DNA from: Thalassovita sp.
Lineage (GTDB): Bacteria; Pseudomonadota; Alphaproteobacteria; Rhodobacterales; Rhodobacteraceae
Direction of reading: 5' to 3'
NCBI RefSeq assembly: GCF_963691685.1
Contig: NZ_OY829290.1
Location: 3,410,001-3,474,000 of the forward strand
DNA: 64,000 nt
Position numbers and translations under genes: made by a program. Of this stretch, positions 42,191 to 50,621 are shown piece by piece (within the stretch, counting starts at the first letter, position 1; the number at the start of each line of letters is the position of its first letter). The notes under the pieces were generated by a model that did no database searches, was not told the origin of the DNA, and saw only the letters and a program-made list of their open reading frames with translations.

Positions 42191-43678
42191 TTACCACCAC
42201 TGGCCGGGCTTGGCTACAAACCCTGCGGCGCCTTCCAAGGCGTAGGCGGTATTCAGCAGATCGCCTTCTTCCCATGGGCGGCCAATCAGCTGCAGCCCCA
42301 GTGGCAGGCCCTGACTGTCCAGACCTGCAGGCACCGAAATGCCCGGCAGACCGGCCAGGTTCACCGTAACGGTGAACACGTCGTTCAGGTACATCTGCAC
42401 CGGATCCGCATCGGTCATTTCGCCCAGACCAAAGGCGGCCGAAGGCGTTGCCGGGGTCAGGATCGCGTCGACGCCTGCCGCAAAGACGTCATCGAAGTCT
42501 TTCTTGATCAGCGCACGCACCCGACGGGCGCGGTTGTAGTAGGCGTCATAGAACCCAGCCGACAGCACATAGGTGCCGATCATGACACGGCGCTGTACCT
42601 CATGGCCGAAGCCTTCGGCGCGGGTCTTTTCATACATCTCGGTGATGCCGTCGCCTGCTTCCAGCGTGGCGCGGTGACCGAAACGCACACCGTCATAGCG
42701 GGCCAGGTTCGAGGAGGCTTCGGCCGGGGCAATCACGTAGTAGGCCGGCAGCGCGTATTTGGTGTGCGGCAGCGAGATATCGACGATCTCAGCGCCGGCA
42801 TCTTTCAGCATCGCCTGACCATCTGCCCACAGCTTTTCGATCTCACCCGGCATACCGTCCATGCGGTATTCCTTGGGGATGCCGATCTTCTTGCCTTTGA
42901 TGTCGCCGGTCAGCATGGCTTCAAAGTTCGGCACAGCCAGATCTGCACTGGTCGAGTCTTTCTCATCATGACCGCACATGGCTTCGAGCATGATCGCCGC
43001 GTCGCGCACGGATTTGGTCATCGGGCCGGCCTGATCCAGCGACGAGGCGAAGGCGACAACGCCCCAGCGCGAGCAACGGCCGTAGGTCGGCTTGATGCCC
43101 ACGGTGCCGGTGAAGGCGGCAGGCTGACGGATCGAACCGCCAGTGTCAGTGCCGGTTGCTGCCAGACACAGATCCGCCGCAACAGCCGAGGCCGAACCGC
43201 CCGAAGACCCACCCGGGGTCAGCTGCGCGTCATCATTGCCGCGACGCCAGGGGTTCACAGCATTGCCGTAGACCGAGGTTTCGTTGGACGAGCCCATGGC
43301 GAACTCATCCATATTCAGCTTGCCCAGCATGACCGAACCTGCATCGAACAGCTTCGAGGTGATGGTGGATTCGTATTCCGGCTTGAAGCCTTCCAGAATG
43401 GCCGAAGCCGCCTGACTGGGCACACCTTTGGTGCAGAACAGATCCTTGATGCCCACCGGCAGACCACACATCGCAGGCGCATCACCTTCGGCAATCCGCG
43501 CATCAGCGGCCTTGGCCTGCTCCAGCGCGATTTCCGGGGTTTTGTGTGCGTAGGCGTTCAGCGCATCGGCTTTTTCGATGGCGTCAATGCAGCTTTGGGT
43601 CAGCTCAACCGAGGTCACTTCCTTGGCGCGCAGTTTGTCACGCGCATCGGCGAGGGTCAGTTTGTTAAGCTCAGTCAT
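42191..43678 (-). CDS. gatA: Asp-tRNA(Asn)/Glu-tRNA(Gln) amidotransferase subunit A
   Basis: Glutaminase-type amidase that frees ammonia for tRNA-dependent Gln/Asn synthesis; works with GatB and GatC. 495 aa. The Ser-cisSer-Lys triad lies in GLPVGIKDLFCTKG and TPGGSSGGSASAVAADL; the amidase signature GTDTGGSIRQPAAFTG is intact. Its ATG shares a base with the gatC stop (TAATG), indicating coupled translation. GatB is not adjacent in the window. Confidence 0.96.
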   Translation of the reverse strand: MTELNKLTLADARDKLRAKEVTSVELTQSCIDAIEKADALNAYAHKTPEIALEQAKAADARIAEGDAPAMCGLPVGIKDLFCTKGVPSQAASAILEGFKPEYESTITSKLFDAGSVMLGKLNMDEFAMGSSNETSVYGNAVNPWRRGNDDAQLTPGGSSGGSASAVAADLCLAATGTDTGGSIRQPAAFTGTVGIKPTYGRCSRWGVVAFASSLDQAGPMTKSVRDAAIMLEAMCGHDEKDSTSADLAVPNFEAMLTGDIKGKKIGIPKEYRMDGMPGEIEKLWADGQAMLKDAGAEIVDISLPHTKYALPAYYVIAPAEASSNLARYDGVRFGHRATLEAGDGITEMYEKTRAEGFGHEVQRRVMIGTYVLSAGFYDAYYNRARRVRALIKKDFDDVFAAGVDAILTPATPSAAFGLGEMTDADPVQMYLNDVFTVTVNLAGLPGISVPAGLDSQGLPLGLQLIGRPWEEGDLLNTAYALEGAAGFVAKPGQWW

Positions 43679-43965
43679 TATTCTACTACCTTCGGAACCG
43701 CAAAGAAGCCTTCACGCGCATCCGGCGCGTTCTTCAGAACTTTGTCCTGTTGGCCGCCATCGGTGACCTCATCCACACGGCGCTTCAGGCGCATCGGGGT
43801 GACCGAGGTCATCGGTTCCACACCTTCTACATCCACCTCATTCAGCTGCTCGATGAAGCCCAGAATGGTGTTAAATTCATTCGCCAGCGCCGGCAGCGCA
43901 TCGTCTTCCACCTTGATCCGGGCCAGCTTGGCCACTTTGGCGGCGGTTTTCGTGTCGATCGACAT
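43678..43965 (-). CDS. gatC: Asp-tRNA(Asn)/Glu-tRNA(Gln) amidotransferase subunit C
   Basis: 95-aa adaptor that holds GatA and GatB together. The pattern AAKVAKLARIKVEDDAL, the central FNTILGFIEQLNEVDVEGVEP and the C-terminus RREVDEVTDGG-like (VDEVTDGGQQDKVLKNAPD) are typical. GAGATCTC precedes the ATG at 43965; the longer reading extends into the intergenic region. Upstream of gatA and translationally coupled to it. Confidence 0.95.
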   Translation of the reverse strand: MSIDTKTAAKVAKLARIKVEDDALPALANEFNTILGFIEQLNEVDVEGVEPMTSVTPMRLKRRVDEVTDGGQQDKVLKNAPDAREGFFAVPKVVE

Positions 43966-44000
43966 CTCGAGAGATCTCCGTTTTCGCGTTGCTAAAGCGT

Positions 44001-44651
44001 TTAGCGCTCTGCCCGCGTCGCTGCAAGCATATGGGCGCGATAGACGGCGATCATATGCATCAACATCACGGCATTGAGGATATGCCACATAAAATGCGTG
44101 CCCAATGGCCAGACGGGGCACAGCGGTTCATCAATCGCGCGCATCAGAATCGACAGGCACAGGATCCCGGCCCCGATGGCCAGACCCCGCGCCACCTGTG
44201 GCAGCTGGCGGCGCAACAGGATCGCATGGATCAGGATCAGCAAAGGCACCGGGGCGTAGGTTGCCGATGATCCAAGCCCCGGCACCATCTGAAACAACGG
44301 CAGGGTGGCGGCGACGAAGGGAACAAACAGCACCAAAAACACCGCCGTGCGGCGCCAGCTGTGGCCCCAGTATTCCCTGTGCGACAGGGCGATGTAGATC
44401 AGCACATAGGTCAGGATGGGCATAACATCGGCAATGGCCGCCCAGCCCTGTGCCACGGAATGAAACAGCGCAGAACCAAGGCCGATCACAAAGAGGTTCA
44501 CCGCCAGCACCTGCCCCCATATCATGCCGCGCAATCCCGGCCAGATCCAAATCGCGGCGAACATAAAGGCGACATTGGTCAGGAAATTCACCGGCTCCGC
44601 CCAGAGCCCGGGATCCAGTCTTTCGCAATAGCCGTTAATCGGTTCGAACAT
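44001..44651 (-). CDS. Ceramidase-like (CREST) membrane protein
   Basis: Multi-span protein of 216 aa with about seven hydrophobic segments. Start MFEPINGYCERLDPGLWAEP, then SALFHSVAQGWAAIADVMP and the C-terminal HFMWHILNAVMLMH give the Ser/His/Asp arrangement of the alkaline-ceramidase (CREST) superfamily. Hydrolysis of a lipid amide is a reasonable guess; activity is not established for bacterial members. Start at 44651 is chosen; the longer form has a low-complexity N-terminus. It precedes gatC on the same strand with 35 bases between. Confidence 0.82.
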   Translation of the reverse strand: MFEPINGYCERLDPGLWAEPVNFLTNVAFMFAAIWIWPGLRGMIWGQVLAVNLFVIGLGSALFHSVAQGWAAIADVMPILTYVLIYIALSHREYWGHSWRRTAVFLVLFVPFVAATLPLFQMVPGLGSSATYAPVPLLILIHAILLRRQLPQVARGLAIGAGILCLSILMRAIDEPLCPVWPLGTHFMWHILNAVMLMHMIAVYRAHMLAATRAER

Positions 44652-44797
44652 TTCACCCCCACCCGGTGTCAATTCACCCTCAGATCGTTTCAAGATACCC
44701 GCTGTCGCCGTTCTGCCAAGCCCCTCGCAATTCGGCTAAGCCGTGCTAGGCTCACCAAAACCCACGACCAAACCAACAGATGAACGGGAGACGCCAC

Positions 44798-45502
44798 ATG
44801 AAAATCACCTGGCTGGGCCATGCCAGTTTCCGACTTGAGATCGAAGATCAGGTGCTGCTGATTGATCCCTGGTTCACCGGCAACCCGATGTTCCCCGAGG
44901 GCCGCGAAGATGAGGCAACCGACGGCGCAACCGCCATTTTGCTGACCCACGGCCATGGCGATCATTCCACCGACGCAGTGCGGCTGGCCAAATCCCTGTC
45001 GGTGCCGCTGGTCGGGATCTACGATCTGATGAGCCATTGGGAAGCCAAAGAAGGCATCGCCACTGTGGGATTCAACAAAGGGGGCACCGTGCGCTTGGGC
45101 GCGGTTGCGGTGACCATGGTCAACGCGGTGCATTCATCCTCCATGGCGGGGCCGGATGGGCCGGTCTATGCCGGGGCTGAGGCCGGGTTCATGATCGCGG
45201 GCGAAGACCACACGATCTATGTCTCAGGGGATACCGATGTGATGGCCGATATGAAGATCTTCAACGATCTGCATGCGCCGGATATTGGCATTCTGGCCGC
45301 TGGTGGGCATTTCACAATGGATATGAAACGCGCCGCCTATGCTGCCAAAACCTTCTTTGATTTCAAGACGGTCATCCCCTGCCATTACAAGACCTTCCCG
45401 CTGTTGGAGCAATCTGCCGAGGCCCTCAGCGCCGCCCTGCCGGGGGTGGATGTGATCGAGCCTGAGGTCCTGACCCCGATCGCATTTATCCGCAGCGATT
45501 AA
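44798..45502 (+). CDS. UPF0173 metallo-beta-lactamase-fold hydrolase
   Basis: 234-aa metal-dependent hydrolase with the signature ITWLGHASFRLE at the N-terminus, LLTHGHGDHSTDAV (HxHxDH), YVSGDTDVMADM and VIPCHYKTFP. Homologues include YtkL/YddR-like proteins; substrates unknown. The start at 44798 gives the common N-terminus. Convergent with tadA, eight bases apart. Confidence 0.88.
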   Translation: MKITWLGHASFRLEIEDQVLLIDPWFTGNPMFPEGREDEATDGATAILLTHGHGDHSTDAVRLAKSLSVPLVGIYDLMSHWEAKEGIATVGFNKGGTVRLGAVAVTMVNAVHSSSMAGPDGPVYAGAEAGFMIAGEDHTIYVSGDTDVMADMKIFNDLHAPDIGILAAGGHFTMDMKRAAYAAKTFFDFKTVIPCHYKTFPLLEQSAEALSAALPGVDVIEPEVLTPIAFIRSD

Positions 45503-45510
45503 CCGAGCCC

Positions 45511-45960
45511 CTACCGGCGCGCCGCAAAGAAGGTTTTCAGCAGTGCCTCCGCCGGCGCTGCGCCGATGCCATCGTAGACCTCTGGCACATGGTGGCATTG
45601 CGCATGGCTGAAGATGCGCGGCCCCTGCCCGATCCCGCCGCTTTTGGGATCACTGGCCCCATAGTACAGTCGGGCAATACGTGCCGCTGAAATCGCTGTG
45701 GCGCACATCGGGCACGGCTCCAGCGTGACATAGAGGTCATGACCCGGCAGCCGCTCACTGCCCAGTTGCGCACAGCCCTCGCGGATCACCAGCACTTCGG
45801 CATGGGCGGTTGGGTCTGACAACTCGCGGGTCCGATTGCCGGCACGCGCCACAACGGTGCCATCGGGCGCCACCAGAACGGCACCCACCGGCACCTCACC
45901 GCGGGCGGCGGCGGCCTCTGCCTCTTCCAGGGCCTGATCCATATAGCTGCGAAATGTCAT
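45511..45960 (-). CDS. tadA: tRNA adenosine(34) deaminase
   Basis: Zn deaminase converting A34 to inosine in tRNA-Arg. 149 aa. Catalytic HAE is in DPTAHAEVLVIREG and the Cys pair in LEPCPMCATAISAARI; YYGASDPKSGG follows, typical of TadA. Start at 45960 (MTFRSYMDQALEEAE) rather than the 56-residue longer form. It is divergent from the pseudouridine synthase gene, so RNA-modification genes are clustered here. Confidence 0.92.
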   Translation of the reverse strand: MTFRSYMDQALEEAEAAAARGEVPVGAVLVAPDGTVVARAGNRTRELSDPTAHAEVLVIREGCAQLGSERLPGHDLYVTLEPCPMCATAISAARIARLYYGASDPKSGGIGQGPRIFSHAQCHHVPEVYDGIGAAPAEALLKTFFAARR

Positions 45961-46078
45961 CCCTTGGGTTTGCCCTGCGATCTGCGCTTTCGCAATAGTC
46001 AAAATTGCGATAGGTCTGACGCCTCTTGATCCGGCTCTCCTGTGACCCGCAACACCCCTACTGTGCAAAGGCTGCCTT

Positions 46079-47209
46079 ATGTCCGACAAACCTGCCACCC
46101 CCACCCCTGCTGGGGACCGCATCGCCAAGGTGATTGCCCGCGCTGGTGTTGCGTCGCGCCGGGAAGCGGAGAAGCTGATCGAAACCGGTCAGGTCAGCGT
46201 CAACGGCAAGGTCATCACCTCCCCGGCGCTGAACGTGACGGGCAAGGATCGCATTGTGGTCAAAGGCCGCGCCCTGCAAGCGCCGGAGCCTGCCCGGATG
46301 TGGCTGTATCACAAGCCCACCGGCCTGGTGACCAGCCATAAGGATGAGCAGGACCGCGAAACCATTTTTGACAATCTGCCTGAGGATCTGCCGCGGGTGA
46401 TGAGCGTTGGGCGGTTGGACCTGAACTCCGAAGGGCTGTTGCTGCTGACCAATGACGGCGGCATCAAACGGCAGCTGGAACTGCCCTCCACCGGGTGGCT
46501 GCGCAAATACCGGGTGCGGGTGAAGGGCACCGTGGATGACGCCAAACTGACCCCGCTGCGCAAAGGCGTGGTGGTGGATGGCGAAAAATTCCAGCCGATG
46601 GAAGTCTCCTTCGATCGCCAGCAAGGCGCCAATGCCTGGGTCACCGTGGGCCTGCGCGAAGGTAAGAACCGTGAGATTCGCCGCGCCATGGAAAGCATCG
46701 GGTTGAGCGTGAACCGCCTGATCCGCGTGTCTTACGGCCCGTTCCAACTGGGCACATTGAAACAGGGTGAGGTGGAAGAGATCCGCCGCAAAGTGATGCG
46801 CGACCAGCTGGGCCTCAGTGCCGAAGACTTTGGCGACACCGACGCCGCCCCCGGCCAAAAGGTGCGCCGCCCGCTGCGCAAACCCAAATCCAAGGGGCGC
46901 TTTGGTGGCCCCGGCCAGCCGGGCCGCCCGCGCGAAGAAGATCAGAAAGCCCCGCGCGGCGCAGGCGGCAAAGGCCGTGACCCGCGCAAGGCAAACAGCG
47001 CCGGTGCGCGTGACAGTTCTGGCAAGCCTGATGGCAAGCCAACCCGGTCCGGCGGCGGCAAACGCGCCACGGATCCCAGCCAGTCGCTGCGCCGTGGCAA
47101 GCCGGCTGGAAAACCGGGGGGTAAACCGGGGACCAAATCCGGCGCCTCCGCCCGCCCCACCGGTGGCGGCGGTAAAGGCAAGCCCTTCAGCGCACGCAAA
47201 CCGCGCTGA
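46079..47209 (+). CDS. RluB/RsuA-family pseudouridine synthase with basic tail
   Basis: 376 aa. An S4 domain (residues about 12-58, RIAKVIARAGVASRREAEKL) precedes the synthase domain with catalytic Asp in MSVGRLDLNSEGLLLLTNDG and the later GLREGKNREIRRAMESIGL. From about residue 255 a Lys/Arg/Gly/Pro-rich disordered tail follows (GGKGRDPRKA, GGKPGTKSG), probably RNA-binding. Likely modifies 23S rRNA near position 2605 (RluB); RluF or RsuA type remain possible. Confidence 0.9.
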   Translation: MSDKPATPTPAGDRIAKVIARAGVASRREAEKLIETGQVSVNGKVITSPALNVTGKDRIVVKGRALQAPEPARMWLYHKPTGLVTSHKDEQDRETIFDNLPEDLPRVMSVGRLDLNSEGLLLLTNDGGIKRQLELPSTGWLRKYRVRVKGTVDDAKLTPLRKGVVVDGEKFQPMEVSFDRQQGANAWVTVGLREGKNREIRRAMESIGLSVNRLIRVSYGPFQLGTLKQGEVEEIRRKVMRDQLGLSAEDFGDTDAAPGQKVRRPLRKPKSKGRFGGPGQPGRPREEDQKAPRGAGGKGRDPRKANSAGARDSSGKPDGKPTRSGGGKRATDPSQSLRRGKPAGKPGGKPGTKSGASARPTGGGGKGKPFSARKPR

Positions 47210-47324
47210 ACCACCACATTCCCCGCAATATCGCATATTTGCAGGTTTTTTGGCGATCTTCCCCCTAGCGAAAATGACTGGGGGGCCCTAGGTTTTACAC
47301 ATGATTTATTGATGTGAGCCTTTG

Positions 47325-47405
47325 ATGACCCAAAGCGGATTGCAAAAACTCGCCTTTGTGCTGCTTTTGCTGCTCATGCTCTATACGATTTTCGGAGGGG
47401 CATGA
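47325..47405 (+). CDS. 26-aa membrane microprotein
   Basis: Very short ORF: MTQSGLQKLAFVLLLLLMLY continuing to a Gly-Ala end. It has one strongly hydrophobic span with a charged N-terminus, as in small membrane proteins. Its stop overlaps the next start by four bases (ATGA), so it is coupled to the XpaC-like gene, which in turn has GGAGG just upstream. It probably heads the operon that continues to the SPFH gene. Too small for database comparison by eye; function unknown. Confidence 0.6.
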   Translation: MTQSGLQKLAFVLLLLLMLYTIFGGA

Positions 47406-48304
47406 TGGCACAGAAATTTGGTGGCAAATACAGCCCGGACGGCCAGACCCAATCGTCAGATCGCCCGACCCCGCAGGCCAGCCCGCAGCAAGAGTTTCGC
47501 GGCGCCAGTCGCAGCCGCATCGGCATGCGGTCTAACCTGTTGTTCATCGCGCCCCTGCCGCTGATCTGGAACGCCTTCAGCGCTGAGCCGCTGGTGATGG
47601 CGCAGTATCTGGCGGCGCTGGGGGTGTTGCTGGTGTCAGCCTGGCTGACCCGCGAAGGTCTGCGCGCCGAAGAGGCATATGATGCCCGCAAGGTGGCCCG
47701 CCGCCCTGCCCTGCCACGCAAAATTCTGGGCTCAATCCTGATGGGGTTGGGTCTTGGCTTGGTCGGCGCCGCCGGGTTTGGCCCACTTGAGGTGCCCATT
47801 TTTGCCGTGTTGGGCGCCGTTCTGCATGGATTTGCCTTTGGCATTGATCCTTTGAAGGACAAGGGCATGGAAGGTGTGGACACCTTCCAGACCGATCGGG
47901 TGGCCCGCGCCGTTGAAGAGGCTGAGGAATACCTGGCCGCCATGCGCGATGCGATGAGCCGCGCCGGGGATCGGCAGGCCAGCCGCCGGTTGGAACAGTT
48001 TCAGGCAACCGCCCGCGGTCTGTTTCGCAAGATCGAGGACGACCCGCGCGATCTGACCGCCGCGCGCAAGTACCTGACCGTCTATCTGATGGGCGCACGT
48101 GACGCGACCAGCCGCTTTGCCGAAATCTACGGCCGGTCCCGCGATGAACAGGCCCGTGCGGATTATCTGGCCTTGCTGGATGATCTTGAGCAGAACTTTG
48201 CCGCCCGTACCGAAAAATTCTTGCTGGAAGATCGCAGCGACCTCACGATTGAGATTGAGGTGCTCCGTGACAGGCTGAAGCGAGAAGGCATCACCACCGA
48301 ATAG
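47402..48304 (+). CDS. XpaC-like (5-bromo-4-chloroindolyl phosphate hydrolysis) protein
   Basis: 300 aa; two hydrophobic segments pairs (about residues 40-80 and 110-140, ILGSILMGLGLGLVGAAGFG) followed by a helical C-terminal domain (AARKYLTVYLMGARDATSRF). Resembles the XpaC family, usually found beside TelA; enzymatic activity is unproven. Two adjacent ATGs (47402, 47405); GGAGG is six bases from the second. It precedes the TelA-like gene by 82 bases. Confidence 0.82.
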   Translation: MMAQKFGGKYSPDGQTQSSDRPTPQASPQQEFRGASRSRIGMRSNLLFIAPLPLIWNAFSAEPLVMAQYLAALGVLLVSAWLTREGLRAEEAYDARKVARRPALPRKILGSILMGLGLGLVGAAGFGPLEVPIFAVLGAVLHGFAFGIDPLKDKGMEGVDTFQTDRVARAVEEAEEYLAAMRDAMSRAGDRQASRRLEQFQATARGLFRKIEDDPRDLTAARKYLTVYLMGARDATSRFAEIYGRSRDEQARADYLALLDDLEQNFAARTEKFLLEDRSDLTIEIEVLRDRLKREGITTE

Positions 48305-48386
48305 CTACCGCCGTGGAAACAGCGCACAACCGGCGCCCGCCCAGAGCCCCCGGCCCTCAATTTTGCCCCATCTGAAAGGGAATATC

Positions 48387-49586
48387 ATGTCACAGACCAT
48401 TCAACAGAAAGCCCAGGCTGATTTGGCCATGGTTGAGGAAGTCACCGCCGTTGCGCTGAAAGAACCGACCGAGGCCAGCGAAGTGATCTCGCTGGAGGCG
48501 GCCGATGCCCCGGTCAGCGCCGAGATCCGCAAACGCATGGGCGAGTTGGATATGGGGGACACCAATTCCATCGTGGCCTTCGGTTCAGCCGCGCAGGCCG
48601 AGTTGCAGACGATCAGCCAGGCGATGCTGGCCGATGTGCGCAACAAGGATGTTGGCCCCGCAGGCGATTCCCTGCGCGATATCGTGACAACCATCCGCGG
48701 CTTTTCGATCAGTGAGCTGGACACCCGCCGCAAGCAGAGCTTCTGGGAACGTCTGATGGGGCGTGCGGCGCCTTTTGCCAAGTTCACCGCGCGGTTTGAA
48801 ACGGTTCAGGGCCAGATCGACCAGATCACCGACAACCTGCTGAAACACGAACACACGCTGCTGAAGGACATCAAGTCCCTCGATATGCTCTACGACAAGA
48901 CGCTGAATTTCTACGACGAGCTGGCGCTTTACATCGCGGCCGGTGAGGCCAAGATTGCCGAGCTGGACAGCACCGATATCCCCGCCAAAGAGGCGGAGGT
49001 CAACGCAGCACCAGAAAACGATCAGGTCATGAAAGCGCAGGAGCTGCGCGATCTGCGCGCCGCGCGGGATGATCTGGAACGCCGGGTGCATGACCTGAAA
49101 CTGACCCGCCAGGTGACCATGCAGTCGCTGCCGTCGATCCGGCTGGTACAGGAAAATGACAAATCGCTGGTCACCAAGATCAACTCGACCTTGGTCAACA
49201 CCGTGCCGCTGTGGGAAACTCAGCTGGCGCAGGCCCTGACCATTCAGCGCAGCGCCGAAGCCGCTGCAGCGGTGCGCGAAGCCAATGATCTGACCAATGA
49301 GCTGCTGACCGCCAACGCCGCAAATCTGCGTGAAAACAACAAGATGATCCGCACCGAGATGGAACGTGGTGTCTTTGACATTGAGGCGGTGAAACAGGCC
49401 AATGCCGATCTGATCGCCACCATCAACGAAAGCCTGCAGATCGCGGATGAGGGCAAGGCCAAACGCGCCGCCGCCGAAGCGGACCTGCAGAAGATGGAAG
49501 GCGATCTGCGCGACACGCTCGCCGCTGCCAAGGCCCGCAAAGACGGTCTGGGGGATACCGCCTCCACCGCTGTACCAGAGGCCTGA
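48387..49586 (+). CDS. TelA-like toxic-anion resistance protein
   Basis: 399-aa, largely helical cytosolic protein of the TelA family (PF05816). Segments such as IRGFSISELDTRRKQSFWER and LRAARDDLERRVHDLKLTRQ with QSLPSIRLVQENDKSLVTKI are typical. Family members are associated with resistance to tellurite and other stresses, mechanism unclear, and often pair with XpaC. Start at 48387 follows AAAGGGAA; the eight-residue longer form is rejected. Six bases separate it from the DUF2927 gene. Confidence 0.9.
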   Translation: MSQTIQQKAQADLAMVEEVTAVALKEPTEASEVISLEAADAPVSAEIRKRMGELDMGDTNSIVAFGSAAQAELQTISQAMLADVRNKDVGPAGDSLRDIVTTIRGFSISELDTRRKQSFWERLMGRAAPFAKFTARFETVQGQIDQITDNLLKHEHTLLKDIKSLDMLYDKTLNFYDELALYIAAGEAKIAELDSTDIPAKEAEVNAAPENDQVMKAQELRDLRAARDDLERRVHDLKLTRQVTMQSLPSIRLVQENDKSLVTKINSTLVNTVPLWETQLAQALTIQRSAEAAAAVREANDLTNELLTANAANLRENNKMIRTEMERGVFDIEAVKQANADLIATINESLQIADEGKAKRAAAEADLQKMEGDLRDTLAAAKARKDGLGDTASTAVPEA

Positions 49587-49592
49587 TCCGCT

Positions 49593-50534
49593 ATGAGGTG
49601 GGTGAAACAACGAAAAACTATCGCAACCCTCAGCGCCCTTGTGGCGCTGGCGGGCTGCATGCCCACCTCAGAAACCGCCGGTCCCAGCCGCGCCATCGCG
49701 CCACACCCCGCCATTTACACACCTTCAGACAGCACGCTGGCCCTGGCGCGCTACTACGGCAACCTGCAGGCGGACCTACTGACGCAAGGGTTATTGCGTA
49801 CAGATGGCGGCGGTGTGGACACGCCTTATAGCGCCCGGCAGCTGGCGCAAAACTATGAAACCATTGCGTTTTATGACGAATACGAAAGCGGCAGCTGGAA
49901 ACGCCGGCAGGATGGCGCGCCCTCAAAACTGCGGCGCTGGTCGGTGCCGGTAAAGGTTGCGGTGGAATTCGGCAACTCGGTCCCGGTGGAGCAACGTCAG
50001 TTGGATGGCACCAATGTGCGCCTCTTTGCGGAACGTCTGGCCCGGGTCACCAACCATCCCATCCGCATGGCGCCACAGGACAGCGCCAACTTTAACGTTT
50101 TGTTCATGGGTTATGACGACCATGGCCAGATGATGCAGCGGTTGCGCCAGATCGTGCCGCAGATGGATCCGGGATCGTTCCGGGTGATTGAGACGATGCC
50201 GCGCTCCACCCATTGTCTGATGCTCAGCTACTCGGCCAAACACAACGCCCATGACATTCGCCACTCCATCGTGGTGATCCGGGCCGAACACCCTGATATC
50301 CTGCGCAAATCCTGCGTGCATGAGGAAATGGCGCAGGGTCTAGGGCTGATCAATGACAGCCTGGAGGCGCGCCCCTCAATCTTTAACGACAATGACGAAT
50401 TTGCCTTCCTCACCACCCATGACGAACAGCTGCTGCGGATGCATTACGATCCCCGTCTACGCATCGGCATGGGGCTGGAAGAAGCCCGCCCGATCATCGC
50501 GCAATTGGCGCGGGAGGCCACGGGCGGCAGCTGA
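49593..50534 (+). CDS. DUF2927 lipoprotein, putative metalloprotease-like
   Basis: 313 aa with signal ending in lipobox LAGC (Cys at about residue 22). The C-terminal part matches DUF2927 and carries CVHEEMAQGLGLIND, a Zn-binding HExxx-like motif (HEEMAQGLG) that suggests but does not prove peptidase activity; other Cys residues lie in STHCLMLSYSAKHN. Located in the envelope. Follows the TelA-like gene by six bases in the operon. Confidence 0.82.
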   Translation: MRWVKQRKTIATLSALVALAGCMPTSETAGPSRAIAPHPAIYTPSDSTLALARYYGNLQADLLTQGLLRTDGGGVDTPYSARQLAQNYETIAFYDEYESGSWKRRQDGAPSKLRRWSVPVKVAVEFGNSVPVEQRQLDGTNVRLFAERLARVTNHPIRMAPQDSANFNVLFMGYDDHGQMMQRLRQIVPQMDPGSFRVIETMPRSTHCLMLSYSAKHNAHDIRHSIVVIRAEHPDILRKSCVHEEMAQGLGLINDSLEARPSIFNDNDEFAFLTTHDEQLLRMHYDPRLRIGMGLEEARPIIAQLAREATGGS

Positions 50535-50621
50535 GGCAGGCAAGACGGGTTAACATCCGGGCGCCCACCGCGCCCCTACAACAGGAACATGGCGGATCCA
50601 CCGCCCACCAAGGAGGGTTCC

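Noticed and set aside
42044..44077. 677-residue plus-strand frame
   Set aside because: Antisense to gatA and gatC; composition of a shadow frame.
46058..47236. 392-residue minus-strand frame
   Set aside because: Antisense to the pseudouridine synthase; no family, no ribosome site.
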